64,000 bases of DNA, from NCBI RefSeq assembly GCF_017254865.1, contig NZ_JAFKCV010000017.1, positions 1 to 64,000 on the forward strand, given 5' to 3'. The DNA is from Bowmanella dokdonensis. Lineage in GTDB: Bacteria > Pseudomonadota > Gammaproteobacteria > Enterobacterales > Alteromonadaceae. The position numbers and the translations under genes were made by a program. Shown here in pieces: positions 27,095-35,482 of the stretch (positions are counted from its first letter, which is position 1; each line of letters starts with the position of its first letter). The notes under the pieces were generated by a model. The model was not told where the DNA came from. It saw only the letters and a program-made list of their open reading frames with translations, and did no database searches.

Positions 27095-28816
27095 ATGCCG
27101 TCGATGACTAGTCCCTGGAAACACCCCAAGACCGGCGTTTATTATTTCCGAAGAGCCGTTCCCGCTGACATAAGGGGAGCGTTGGGTCGTGGCCGGGAAA
27201 TAAAACGCTCCCTTAAGACGAAAAGCCCTAGCGAGGCCAAGCGCCTAATCGTCCCTCACATCGCCGAAACCGACGACCTTTTTAGCCTTGCAAGGCTCAG
27301 ATCGGGTAACGACGATAATATCGCCCTTACCGTTAAAGATGCAGCCGTTATCGCTGCTCGTTGGTACGAACGCATGAAGGACGAGATCGACAAGAGAGGT
27401 GGAGACGTTGGGTTAGTCTCAAGGGTCGAGAGTCCCGATGGCCATGTCTATTTCGAAGAGATTTCTTTTCATCTGGCTATCACTGGGTCCGACATGCTCG
27501 ATCCCAGTCCATCTCAGGTAGATAAGCTCGCCTGCCAGCTCAGTGAATTTATCGACGAACAGTTACGCCTTGAGGCCCTGAACGTCCCCAGAGGCACCGA
27601 TCAATACCGTTGGCTGGCAAGAGAGTTCTCGCATCACCTATTCGAGTTAGAATCTCTTTGCCTTGCCCGGTTGAACAGCAATTGGTCTTACCGTCCCGCC
27701 GAGTCAATCGCCCACCAGCCACTCTCTATCGAGGTCGCCGGGGTGAGAAGCCCAGATAACCCTACCGCTAAGACTAACGGAAGGTTACTGTCCGAAGTCT
27801 TGAGGTCATACCGAACGTCGGAAGACATTAAAAGCGGGGGCGAATTAAGTAGGGCCAAGACACTCGACGGATACGAGTCCCACTTTAAACGCCTTATTGA
27901 AGTTATCGGCGATATTCCGATCGATAAAGTAGAGCCTAGACATATTTCGCACTACCGGGACACCTTGTTACAGCTTCCAAAGACAAAGTCCAAGGACGTA
28001 CGCACCCTCTCGATTAAGGAGCAGATCGCTTACGGTAAAGTAAACGGCTGTCCCCTACTCTCTCCGGCAACCGTCAAGAACGCCTTAAAGCAGGTCGCGA
28101 CGGTTTTTAATTACGCCCTTGAAATGGAGCTGATAGAGCGCAACCCGGCAGAAAGGGTTAAGAAGCCCACCGCTAAGAGGGTTACTGAGGCGACGGAGCT
28201 TGAGCGTGGATATACCGAAGACGAGTTAACCCGAATCTTTAGTCACCCGATTTTTAACGACCCAACGGCGCACAGACGGTACGGATGGGCCTCTTACTGG
28301 GTCCCGATCATTTGTCGATATACTGGGGCGCGTCTTAACGAAATCGCCCAGCTGCACAAGGCCGACGTAAAGCAGAACGACGGGGTTTATTACCTGAACA
28401 TCTGTCGCGGTGAGGGACGTTCGGTCAAGTCTGATAGTTCTGTCCGACATGTCCCGATCCATAAACACCTTGTTGAGTTGGGGTTTCTCGATTTCGTTAC
28501 AGAGTCAAAGAGTGGCCGACTGTTCCCCGAGATTCCTCTGGACAAATACGGCAAGGCTTCGACTAAGTTCAGCCCCTGGTGGGGCGAGATAGTCAGAGAG
28601 CAAGGCGTTAATCCAAAAGCTCCGTCCCACGAGTTCCGCCACACGGTTAAAACGGAGTTACGAGGGCTTGGGGTCCCTGACAGCGTTAGCGATCGTATAA
28701 CGGGCCACAGCGCCAAGGGAGAAGGTGGACGCTATGGATCCGTTAGTTTGGTTAATCGCGAAGAGGTGATCGACAGGTTAATATATCTCAAATTAGAGAA
28801 GATCTACCTTCCCTAA
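27095..28816 (+). CDS. int: tyrosine integrase of the tRNA-Ser island
   Basis: 573-aa integrase. The N-terminal MTSPWKHPKTGVYYFRRAVPADIR module (DUF6538-type arm-binding strand region) is followed by a SAM-like core-binding domain (about 225–330) and the catalytic domain. Catalytic residues are visible: R in RYTGARLNEIAQL, H-x-x-R in HEFRHTVK, the GHS box in ITGHSAKGEGG and the tyrosine nucleophile in RYGSVS. It starts just inside attL, oriented inwards; its product should recombine the two 35-bp repeats. The 3' end overlaps the convergent small membrane gene by 4 bases. Confidence 0.95.
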   Translation: MPSMTSPWKHPKTGVYYFRRAVPADIRGALGRGREIKRSLKTKSPSEAKRLIVPHIAETDDLFSLARLRSGNDDNIALTVKDAAVIAARWYERMKDEIDKRGGDVGLVSRVESPDGHVYFEEISFHLAITGSDMLDPSPSQVDKLACQLSEFIDEQLRLEALNVPRGTDQYRWLAREFSHHLFELESLCLARLNSNWSYRPAESIAHQPLSIEVAGVRSPDNPTAKTNGRLLSEVLRSYRTSEDIKSGGELSRAKTLDGYESHFKRLIEVIGDIPIDKVEPRHISHYRDTLLQLPKTKSKDVRTLSIKEQIAYGKVNGCPLLSPATVKNALKQVATVFNYALEMELIERNPAERVKKPTAKRVTEATELERGYTEDELTRIFSHPIFNDPTAHRRYGWASYWVPIICRYTGARLNEIAQLHKADVKQNDGVYYLNICRGEGRSVKSDSSVRHVPIHKHLVELGFLDFVTESKSGRLFPEIPLDKYGKASTKFSPWWGEIVREQGVNPKAPSHEFRHTVKTELRGLGVPDSVSDRITGHSAKGEGGRYGSVSLVNREEVIDRLIYLKLEKIYLP

Positions 28817-29205
28817 CAGAGTCGCATTTGAAGCCTAAACCAAGCGATAAAATGGCCAAGGGCTAGGAATACAAGTGTTATAGCAGGGAATATTAAGAAG
28901 AGCCCTTGTGCTGGCCACTCGACTATTACCCAAGTACAGAGTAAAAGCAGGGTGAAAAAGATAATCGATTTTTTCTTATGGGAACCCCTTTGGATGTTTA
29001 ACAGATGAAATTCGACTGCGGCTTGCTCTTGAGCAGTTAGGGCATCAATAAGAATACTTGCTTGCTCCTTACCAAGGAACTGGATTGTCTCATGGGGGTC
29101 GAACCCCAACTTCCATATTTTATGCATTTGATTCTTTGTGGCATTTGGCTCATAAGGACCTCGAGGTGGAACTCCGTATTTTCTTAGTATCAGATTCACT
29201 TCCAT
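28813..29205 (-). CDS. small two-helix membrane protein, unknown
   Basis: 130 aa from ATG 29205, which has GGAG at 5 nt spacing (GGAGATAATATGG). The first 80 residues are soluble (MEVNLILRKYGVPPRGPYEPNA…, LGKEQASILIDALTAQEQAAVEFHL). Two TM helices close the protein (IIFFTLLLLCTWVIVEW and GLFLIFPAITLVFLALGHFIAWF). Its ribosome site closely resembles that of the BRCT gene 66 bp upstream, suggesting they are coexpressed. No family recognised. Confidence 0.6.
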   Translation of the reverse strand: MEVNLILRKYGVPPRGPYEPNATKNQMHKIWKLGFDPHETIQFLGKEQASILIDALTAQEQAAVEFHLLNIQRGSHKKKSIIFFTLLLLCTWVIVEWPAQGLFLIFPAITLVFLALGHFIAWFRLQMRLC

Positions 29206-29270
29206 ATTATCTCCTTGCCCCCACACCGCTGTATGGACTATTCAGACCAGATTGACGCCAGATTGGTTCT

Positions 29271-30164
29271 CTAATCGATTAGTTGAGTCCAATTTTTCTC
29301 GGATAAGATCTTTATGGGTATTCCCTCTTCCCGATACTTGACGGCTTGTTCAATCTTCCGCCCATAGCTCTGAAACCGCCAGTCAGGAGTCACTAACTCA
29401 CCAATAACAAGGTAGTTTAACGACTTGGTTATACGATTCTTGGGCTTAAGTCCCTTTGAGACAGCTAATCCTTCCAAAATGCGTCGACTACCAGAAACAA
29501 AGGTCCCGGTGAAACAAATGAGACTATCCTGTTCAATTTTTTCGATGGAATCTTCCAGGTAGGCGATAGACGAACACTCTGCCGATCCAGTCTCGTTGAA
29601 CTGATAACCAGTAAGTTGCTTAACTAGATCGCCAAATTCTGTTAGTTCTCCTTGGGTAACTATCCCGTCAGACATAATTTGATTTGCTCGCGAGACTACC
29701 TGTTCGACTAGCCAATCGTCTTCGACTACGTCGTTTTCTCGAAGCCAACCAATTAGGAAATCGAACTCTTGTCGATTTACGCTCCCGTCGGCAACGACTC
29801 CCTGTAACACCCCGAGAAATTCGTTGATCTTAGCTTCGTAAATCCCCTCGTCTTCCGATGAACGGTAAGTTACAACGTCGTTACATAGAGTAAGAAGATC
29901 ATGCATTTCCTCCGACGACACCGCTCCGTCTTCGACAACATCAGCGATAAGATCCAATAGATCTATCGCGTCGGGATCGTCTCTAAGTGAAGACTGGGAT
30001 TTCAACCAAATGTTTAAATACATTAGTTCGTTCTGATTGAGCTTAGTGTCGGCTGTAACGCCGCTTAAAATGCCAATCAGACCATTCACGGCCTTGTCGA
30101 TATTTCGTTTTCTATTGGCAAATTGGTGGGGACGAAACGCAGGAACATTAAATTCCATATTCAT
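29271..30164 (-). CDS. helical-repeat (TerB-like) protein with C-terminal BRCT domain
   Basis: 297 aa. The first ~190 residues contain four similar units built around an acidic loop, each of the type GVxADGxVxxxEFxxLxxWL (GVTADTKLNQNELMYLNIWL, VVEDGAVSSEEMHDLL, GVVADGSVNRQEFDFLIGWL, IMSDGIVTQGELTEF). These resemble TerB/EF-hand-like modules. The C-terminal ~80 residues are a BRCT domain of the DNA-ligase type (ICFTGTFVSGSRRILEGLAVSKGLKPKNRI, NYLVIGELVTPDW, KYREEGIPIKILSE). A DNA-end or nick-recognition role is inferred from BRCT only. Start ATG 30164 or 30158, both behind AAGGAGATA. Confidence 0.75.
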   Translation of the reverse strand: MNMEFNVPAFRPHQFANRKRNIDKAVNGLIGILSGVTADTKLNQNELMYLNIWLKSQSSLRDDPDAIDLLDLIADVVEDGAVSSEEMHDLLTLCNDVVTYRSSEDEGIYEAKINEFLGVLQGVVADGSVNRQEFDFLIGWLRENDVVEDDWLVEQVVSRANQIMSDGIVTQGELTEFGDLVKQLTGYQFNETGSAECSSIAYLEDSIEKIEQDSLICFTGTFVSGSRRILEGLAVSKGLKPKNRITKSLNYLVIGELVTPDWRFQSYGRKIEQAVKYREEGIPIKILSEKNWTQLID

Positions 30165-30232
30165 TATCTCCTTGCTTTGACTCGACTTTTATAGCCCCAT
30201 AGGTGTGTCCGAGTCAATCGCTCCGCCCCTGA

Positions 30233-30544
30233 TTTGCTGAGCTCATCTGGGCAAAGGCGACCGAACAGCCGATTAATACGAACACAGCCGCAGGTAAAGC
30301 GTTCCTAGACATGCTTGGGGTCTTCGCCGAGTTCGAGACTAACCTCCGCAAAGAGCGGCAGCTCGAGGGGATAGCGGAGGCAAAAACACGAGGCGTATAT
30401 AAAGGAGGCGCTCCGTTAGACGCAGAGAAGAAAGAAAGAGTTCGGCAGCTTTATCGTAGCGGAATGAAACCCGCCGATATCGTTCGCGAGAGTGGAGTCG
30501 GTAAAACGTCGGTCTTCAAGATTATCAAGGAGTTGAGATCGTGA
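30233..30544 (+). pseudogene. 3' remnant of a serine recombinase (resolvase/invertase)
   Basis: From 30233 an open frame encodes only the end of the catalytic domain and the DNA-binding tail: QPINTNTAAGKAFLDMLGVFAEFET, NLRKERQLEGIAEAK, GVYKGG, then a helix-turn-helix (ADIVRESGVGKTSVFKIIKEL). The N-terminal domain with the catalytic serine is missing and a stop lies immediately upstream at 30230–30232, so it cannot recombine DNA. An internal ATG at 30311 could still give a 77-aa DNA-binding peptide. It marks an earlier mobile element in the island. Confidence 0.85.
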
Positions 30545-30729
30545 TATTCGGTCCAATATATGGCCTTTCGTTGAAGAGTACGAATAGCCGACTGTCCGAT
30601 TGCGAGAGTGCTATTATGGGACACCCTTGAGCCCCCCCCCTAAACTCGTCCCGAAGCCTTGCGATATTGGGCTTTAAGGCGACTTAACCCTGTCTCTTTT
30701 TATTTTTTTATTTCGAGGGCCTTTCTCCA

Positions 30730-31710
30730 TTGCCAAGACTTACAAAAATCCACCTGTCTAGCATCCTAACGCTAAAAGAGCTGAACCCTAGGGACACCTC
30801 ATTCGCAGGCTCGAAAGCTAAAGGTGAAGCCTTGAAGGGGCTTCTAGTCGAACACCAAAAGAGCATGGCCAGCGAGGCGAAACGGGACGTTAAGCCTACA
30901 GCTCAAGGACCTTCCCTTAGAGGAAACATTCCGGCTTTAGTTGTTTGTAAGCCACCAAAAGATCTCCCGGAAACTTACCGGGCAAAGCTCACCGACAAGA
31001 CTCGCGTACTGGTCGACGGCTATCAAAGGTACGAAGCAATTAAAGAAGCTGGTGGCCTCGAGGTGCGAGTCAGCATTACAGAGATCGATGTTAACTCAAC
31101 GGCCCAACTCATGCGGAAAGCCCTTGAGCTTAACTATGGGAACTCCATGCCGTTAACTCGGGGAGAAAAGTTAGCCCATGTATTCCGACTCTTGTTGCTC
31201 GGTGAGTTCGACGACGGCTCGCCATGGCGTCCACAATTCGAAGACATCGCGGTAGCTTCAACATTGTCCGAATATAAACGTCTCGCCGACTTCACTCGTA
31301 AAGAATTAAGGCTCGAGGGCCTAACATTCGATCAGCTCCGGGTCACTCTTGTTGAAGGCATGAGGGACGTGTTGGGCGAGTTTGAGGCCATCCATTACGA
31401 CTCCAAGGGCTTCCCTTCGAAGCGTTCGGTCTCCAAATGGGAGCAGGTTCTCCGTAAGGGAGACGTTGAGGCTTGGCGTAAAGAGAAGACCGAGGAGGCC
31501 GCAAGACGCGCAGAGGAACTGCAAGATGCCTCTCGTTCACTGACAAAACCTCTTGAGAGGATGTCGCCACAGACACGCGTTGCTGTCCTGCAAAGGCAAC
31601 TCGCAATTGCCAGAGCTGAGCTTGCGGATCAGCCAGACGAAGAGTTTAAGGACCTCTTCGTGGACGAGCCGGAAGAGTTCATATTGATCGACGAAGACGA
31701 GGAGTTTTAA
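30730..31710 (+). CDS. ParB-like partition/nuclease-domain protein
   Basis: 326 aa from a TTG start (GAGG about 13 nt upstream; the next ATG would cut into the domain). An N-terminal ParB-like fold is seen in IHLSSILTLKELNPRDTSF and especially TRVLVDGYQRYEAIKEAG (about 95–112), followed by a helical DNA-binding-type region (RGEKLAHVFRLL, EDIAVASTLSEYKRLADFTRKEL). The tail is a charged coiled coil and highly acidic. The stop codon overlaps the next gene's start (TAATG). Because no ParA accompanies it and an RNase H and an HNH nuclease follow, a nucleic-acid-defence or regulatory role is more likely than partition. Confidence 0.7.
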   Translation: MPRLTKIHLSSILTLKELNPRDTSFAGSKAKGEALKGLLVEHQKSMASEAKRDVKPTAQGPSLRGNIPALVVCKPPKDLPETYRAKLTDKTRVLVDGYQRYEAIKEAGGLEVRVSITEIDVNSTAQLMRKALELNYGNSMPLTRGEKLAHVFRLLLLGEFDDGSPWRPQFEDIAVASTLSEYKRLADFTRKELRLEGLTFDQLRVTLVEGMRDVLGEFEAIHYDSKGFPSKRSVSKWEQVLRKGDVEAWRKEKTEEAARRAEELQDASRSLTKPLERMSPQTRVAVLQRQLAIARAELADQPDEEFKDLFVDEPEEFILIDEDEEF

Positions 31711-32456
31711 TGCCGAGCTACTACGCAGTCCGGAAGGGACACAAAACGGGGGTATTCGAGACGTGGTCGGAATGCCAACAGGCCACCAGCGGTTTCCCCA
31801 AGGCAGAATACAAAAAATTTAAGACTCGAGAAGAAGCCGAGGCCTTTGCTGGTGGATTAGCCCCGGCTCTCGTGAAGCCGAAGCTCGCTTCTAAGCCTAA
31901 AGGCCAAGGAGACCTGACCGTCATCTCTCCGTATAGGTTCCCGGTTCAGATCTATACCGACGGGGCTTGCGACCCCAACCCAGGAAGCTCTGGGTCAGGT
32001 CTTGTGGTCTACGAAGGCGGACAATTAACCATGCTTAGATACGGCCTCCACGAGCCACAGGGGACGAATAACAGCGCCGAGTTAATAGCCCTCCGGGAAG
32101 CCTTAAAGATTGCCCCCCGGTACATCGAAAAAGGCAGCCCTGTCGAGATCCTGAGCGACTCTGATTACTCCCTTAAGGCCGTGTTTGTCTGGGCCGAGAA
32201 GTGGTCCCGAAACGATTGGCAGACCTCGAAGCAAGAACCCGTCAAAAACGCCGACTTAATCCGAGAGTGTGTGGCCTTAGCTGCTCCACTCATAGGTCGT
32301 ATTCAAGTGACCCACGTTGCGGCACACAACGGCACTGAGGGCAACGAGCTGGCCGATCGGCTGGCTATGCAAGCCTCCATTCACAAAGTCGTGGGATGGA
32401 GCGACTATGGCACATATACATCGGTTGAAGATATATTACAGCTTGTGCGTGGATAA
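31710..32456 (+). CDS. RNase HI with N-terminal viroplasmin-like domain
   Basis: 248 aa. Residues 3–45 (YYAVRKGHKTGVFETWSECQ…KKFKTREEAEAF) are the small RNA:DNA-hybrid-binding/viroplasmin domain seen in eukaryotic-type RNase H1. Residues ~72–225 are the RNase HI catalytic domain with the D-E-D-D set: IYTDGACDPNPG, NSAELIALREAL, EILSDSDYSLKAV and GNELADRLAMQ. It should cleave RNA in RNA–DNA hybrids. It overlaps the ParB-like gene and precedes the HNH gene by 61 bp, so the three form an operon. Confidence 0.9.
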   Translation: MPSYYAVRKGHKTGVFETWSECQQATSGFPKAEYKKFKTREEAEAFAGGLAPALVKPKLASKPKGQGDLTVISPYRFPVQIYTDGACDPNPGSSGSGLVVYEGGQLTMLRYGLHEPQGTNNSAELIALREALKIAPRYIEKGSPVEILSDSDYSLKAVFVWAEKWSRNDWQTSKQEPVKNADLIRECVALAAPLIGRIQVTHVAAHNGTEGNELADRLAMQASIHKVVGWSDYGTYTSVEDILQLVRG

Positions 32457-32517
32457 AATCCGCCTTTTGTCAAAGGGTTAACCTTCTCACGGCCATAGTT
32501 TTTAGGAGAACATTAGA

Positions 32518-33525
32518 ATGGATTTGGAGTCGATTAGGCCTAAAGAGTCCCCTCGGATAATAGACCTCGTTACTGAGGTTGGGATCGATACTAGTAATTG
32601 GGCTATCAACGAGGATGGCACTGAATGTGCGGTGCCTGCAAGCAATCCGAAGTACTGCTATGAGTGGTGTTTCCGAGACCACAAGAGAAAAATCTTACTT
32701 CTCAACTTGTGGTTCGACGAGACTTCGGTTGAGGACGGGGTCTTGGTCCAGCGTCAGAATCTAAGGGGCTTAGCCTCAACTGACAAAGCCTCAAACAGAC
32801 GCCGACGAGCTGCCAACATGGATTCCGCATTGCGTGTGGCGTCGATGGGTGGATGGACCGTCAGAGTCATGATTATGGATGGCAAAAACGAAAGCGACGC
32901 CAAACAAAAAGCAAGCGCCAGAATGCTTGACCCGAACCCTTGGCGCGTCGAAAAGTACGACGAGGAGACTGGAGACTGTATTCTTGTTAGGGAAGGGCTG
33001 AGTGCCTCTGTTCAGGAAATGGAATCAAAGACTTGGTCTCAGGAAGAGCTTAGGGCCCTAGTTGGAGCCTACGTTGAGATGCGGGACAAGCAGTTAGCCG
33101 GTGAAACCTTCTTAAAGGAAGGGCTGTACCGAAGATTAGCAGAACAGTTTGGCCGAGCCGAGAAGTCACTCCAGGATCAAATGCAGGTCATTTCCCATGT
33201 ATTCGCACAACAAGGCCGTCAGTGGATAAAAGGACTCAGACCAGCTAGGAATGTGGGAGCCAATAAGACCAAGGAAATTGAGGCTTTACTTGCTGAAGTG
33301 GAGGGAACAAGCCACTCCGACGCAGCTAGCTTTTACTCGACTGTTGACGACTTTCGCCGAAAAGGGCTCCCCCCTCCCTCTGGCAGTAGGGTTCCGGGCC
33401 AAAGTGAAAATATTTCGACAACATACAACAGAGATCCACAGGTAATCGCCTGGATACTTAACGAGGCGGATGGCACATGTGAATCTTGCGGTAGCCCTGC
33501 TCCATTCGTAAAGAGTGATGGTTCC
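32518..33525 (+). pseudogene. HNH endonuclease, 5' part (gene split by transposon)
   Basis: The first 336 codons of an HNH nuclease gene with AGGAG before the ATG. The protein has an unassigned N-terminal domain (…YEWCFRDHKRKILLLNLWFDE…), a middle region WSQEELRALVGAYVEM…LYRRLAEQFGRAEKSLQDQMQ that resembles a DNA-binding helical segment, and the opening of the HNH domain (ADGTCESCGSPAPFVKSDGS) with the first CxxC. The frame then runs into the transposon and stops at once. The missing half (SFLEVHHVIRLADNG…) is found at 41682–41858; joining them across one GGTTCC gives a continuous frame of about 395 residues. Confidence 0.92.
33520..33525. repeat. target-site duplication, left copy (GGTTCC)
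   Basis: GGTTCC at the last HNH bases before the transposon; the same six bases occur immediately after its other end (41676–41681). One copy belongs to the original Gly-Ser codons of the HNH gene. Confidence 0.85.
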
Positions 33526-33603
33526 TAGCGGCGCTGGCCCCTACTGCCCGGCCTGCTGGTCATGGGTGATCACTTCTACTGGTAAGGACTGACCACCGTG
33601 CTG
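33526..33603 (+). repeat. left terminal inverted repeat of the transposon
   Basis: Aligned without gaps to the complement of 41598–41675: 48 of 78 positions agree. The matches cluster in three blocks: TAGYGGSGCTGGC at the tip, TGATCACYTCTACTG, and CTGAYCACYGTGCTG. Such blocks look like separate transposase-binding sites. The left end also has a direct repeat CTGGTAAGGAYTG around 33579–33613. Confidence 0.85.
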
Positions 33604-33630
33604 GTAAGGATTGCCCGGTCAGGCACAAAA

Positions 33631-33651
33631 AAACGCCCAAAATGGGCGTTT
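33631..33651 (-). terminator. terminator of the 109-aa gene
   Basis: AAACGCCC–…–GGGCGTTT hairpin; on the minus strand it is followed by TTTTTG. It lies between the transposon tip and the stop of the secreted-protein gene. Confidence 0.7.
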
Positions 33652-33668
33652 CTTATAAGAGGCCGGTA

Positions 33669-33998
33669 TCAGTCTTTATTTTTCTTCTCCTTACGGGCTT
33701 TGATTTTGATGACCGCGCTGGTGTCGTCGCGGGACAGGCATTCTTTGTCGTGGCCATTTTTGAAGGTGAGTTCTACTGGCTGGCTTTGCTGTTTGGCGCG
33801 CTGGGCGATGGCCATTTTGGTGGGCAGGTCTTCGTCACCGACAAAGCCCAGCACCTGCCAGTTCTGGCCTTCCAACTGGATAAAGGTTTTTTCTTCGGTT
33901 GGATACAACATTTGCACCTTGGCATCCGGGCATTTGACGTTGGCTTGGGCGAAGGCACTGGCTATTAATAGCATCAATCCAGTTAGTATTTTTTGCAT
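33669..33998 (-). CDS. small secreted protein, unknown
   Basis: 109 aa with a clear signal peptide (MQKILTGLMLLIASAFAQA, cleavage about residue 19) and an RBS AAAGGAAT. The mature part (NVKCPDAKVQMLYPTEEKTFIQLEGQNWQVLGFVGDEDLPTK…) has two cysteines that could form a disulfide and ends in a lysine-rich tail. No family recognised. It is the leftmost gene of the transposon and follows the Rhs toxin and immunity genes on the same strand, 76 bp downstream, so it may be cargo of that cassette. Confidence 0.65.
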   Translation of the reverse strand: MQKILTGLMLLIASAFAQANVKCPDAKVQMLYPTEEKTFIQLEGQNWQVLGFVGDEDLPTKMAIAQRAKQQSQPVELTFKNGHDKECLSRDDTSAVIKIKARKEKKNKD

Positions 33999-34074
33999 TT
34001 TTATTCCTTTAACATCTTGATTAAGATAATTTTTATTAATTTTGCACAGCGCGAAATTTGACCATGTGTATCTT

Positions 34075-34413
34075 TCACTTATAGAAATCTTTTCTCAATA
34101 TTTTCCCCGTCGATATATCAAGTTCACATTCATATGAAGAAAATGAATATACTGTTAAAGGGACTCTTTTAGCGATTTTCCAATAAACATCTGATTTTTT
34201 TGTCGTGGGTAACTCAGCCTCCCACAGCTTTGTACCATTAGAGCTATAACCAATTAGATTCCGATATTGTCCTCCACTACCTAACTCAGCATCCGGATCA
34301 AGAAATACTATTATTACTCCCTGTACATCAAACGCTTCGAGGATCTCATGTGGTAGCATAACTGGGTTACCATTAACTTTTAAAATAGTTCCTGAATAAC
34401 TGATTTGACTCAT
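34075..34413 (-). CDS. putative immunity protein to the Rhs tip
   Basis: 112-aa soluble protein (MSQISYSGTILKVNGNPVMLPHEILEAFDVQGVIIVFLDPDAELG…). It contains an internal phrase NLIGYSSNGTKLWEAELP that resembles the beta-propeller-like WD/PQQ 'immunity' proteins that log a strand-turn-Trp motif. It overlaps the Rhs reading frame by 4 bases (ATGA), the classic toxin-immunity coupling, which is the main argument for the assignment. The gene is AT-rich relative to the rest of the element, as is usual for exchangeable immunity genes. Confidence 0.65.
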   Translation of the reverse strand: MSQISYSGTILKVNGNPVMLPHEILEAFDVQGVIIVFLDPDAELGSGGQYRNLIGYSSNGTKLWEAELPTTKKSDVYWKIAKRVPLTVYSFSSYECELDISTGKILRKDFYK

Positions 34414-35384
34414 CTTAAGGGACTCCCAGGGCCAAAATTCTTTGTAGGGATGCGATCTAAAAGCTCAAACTGTTCAGCCCCTCCTCTTCGGTTGGGGAAC
34501 ATTTCATTAGCTCTTATCGGAGCTGCTCTAGAACGCCTTAATGTAGTGCCTGCTGGCACTACAACCTGCTGAATAAATTCGGCTGTATTTGATCGAGGTA
34601 AAGCCAATGCTTCTTGTGCATAGCCGCTACTTTTAGGTTTTACTGCTGTCAGGAATCCTCCAACAGTTTTGTCACCAGAAAATACCCTGAAGAAAATCTG
34701 CTCTGCCTCAGTAACGAACTCGCGAATTACCCCAGCTTCATTTGGAGTTCTACTTGCAACAGCACTTCTAATTGCTTGAGCTGCCTGTCCACTAGCTCTT
34801 CCCGGTGTCAGTCCCGTTGCATAATATCCTAAACCAACTCTATCCTTAAATGCCTCTATATCAGCGTTGTCCTCAGGGTCGGCGTTTAACCAGTGCTCAG
34901 AACTCATATCCCCATACCAAATTCCCATTGTTATGAGATTGCCTAATGATTTGACTAACCCCATATAAGGATTGCCATCCAAGGGCTCGATGGTTCCAGT
35001 TATCTGTGGATAATTTCCCCCCTGCTTAGCCTTTTGATACTCGCCAAGCATATCCATCATTTCTTTGACATCACCGCCTGTCAAAGGCTGGGATGCGCTG
35101 GCTCCGTTGGACTCACTGCCTCCATGCTTACTATTAAGCATCTTGGCTGTATTTGATGCGGCTTGGTTCGATCCATTACCGCCATTACTGGGAGGCAACT
35201 TGTCACATATGCTCTCAAGTCGTGATGCTGCGCATGGCGCATACCCCGTAGGGTCGGTGCCACTCAGCGGATTGTTAAGGATATAGGAGTACGGATTAAT
35301 GCCCTGACTATTGCCACTGCCGTGGATAATGGGGTCCACAGACAGGAACCGTCCGACCTTGTAATCGTACACCCGGCCGTTCAT
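34410..35384 (-). CDS. detached Rhs C-terminal tip (polymorphic toxin), lacking its Rhs shell
   Basis: 324 aa. It begins at the last strand of an Rhs core (MNGRVYDYKVGRFLSVDP, then NPYSYILNNPLSGTDPTGY, about residues 1–48), the conserved border after which toxin domains vary. About 270 unique residues follow, ending …FELLDRIPTKNFGPGSPLR. The large Rhs repeat region and any N-terminal secretion domain are absent upstream, so it is an orphan tip. Such fragments can be recombined onto a full-length rhs gene elsewhere. The toxin activity is not assigned; the late VVVPAGTTLRRSRAA…GGAEQFEL stretch vaguely recalls ADP-ribosyltransferase-like tips. Confidence 0.75.
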   Translation of the reverse strand: MNGRVYDYKVGRFLSVDPIIHGSGNSQGINPYSYILNNPLSGTDPTGYAPCAASRLESICDKLPPSNGGNGSNQAASNTAKMLNSKHGGSESNGASASQPLTGGDVKEMMDMLGEYQKAKQGGNYPQITGTIEPLDGNPYMGLVKSLGNLITMGIWYGDMSSEHWLNADPEDNADIEAFKDRVGLGYYATGLTPGRASGQAAQAIRSAVASRTPNEAGVIREFVTEAEQIFFRVFSGDKTVGGFLTAVKPKSSGYAQEALALPRSNTAEFIQQVVVPAGTTLRRSRAAPIRANEMFPNRRGGAEQFELLDRIPTKNFGPGSPLR

Positions 35385-35482
35385 ATGGATTAATCGGGCA
35401 GCACTAGGGGTCCTAGTTGTTAGAGAACAAGCAAAGGGAGGTGATTAGAAAGAAACAGTCCTTCGTGAAGCAAATCCCTATT

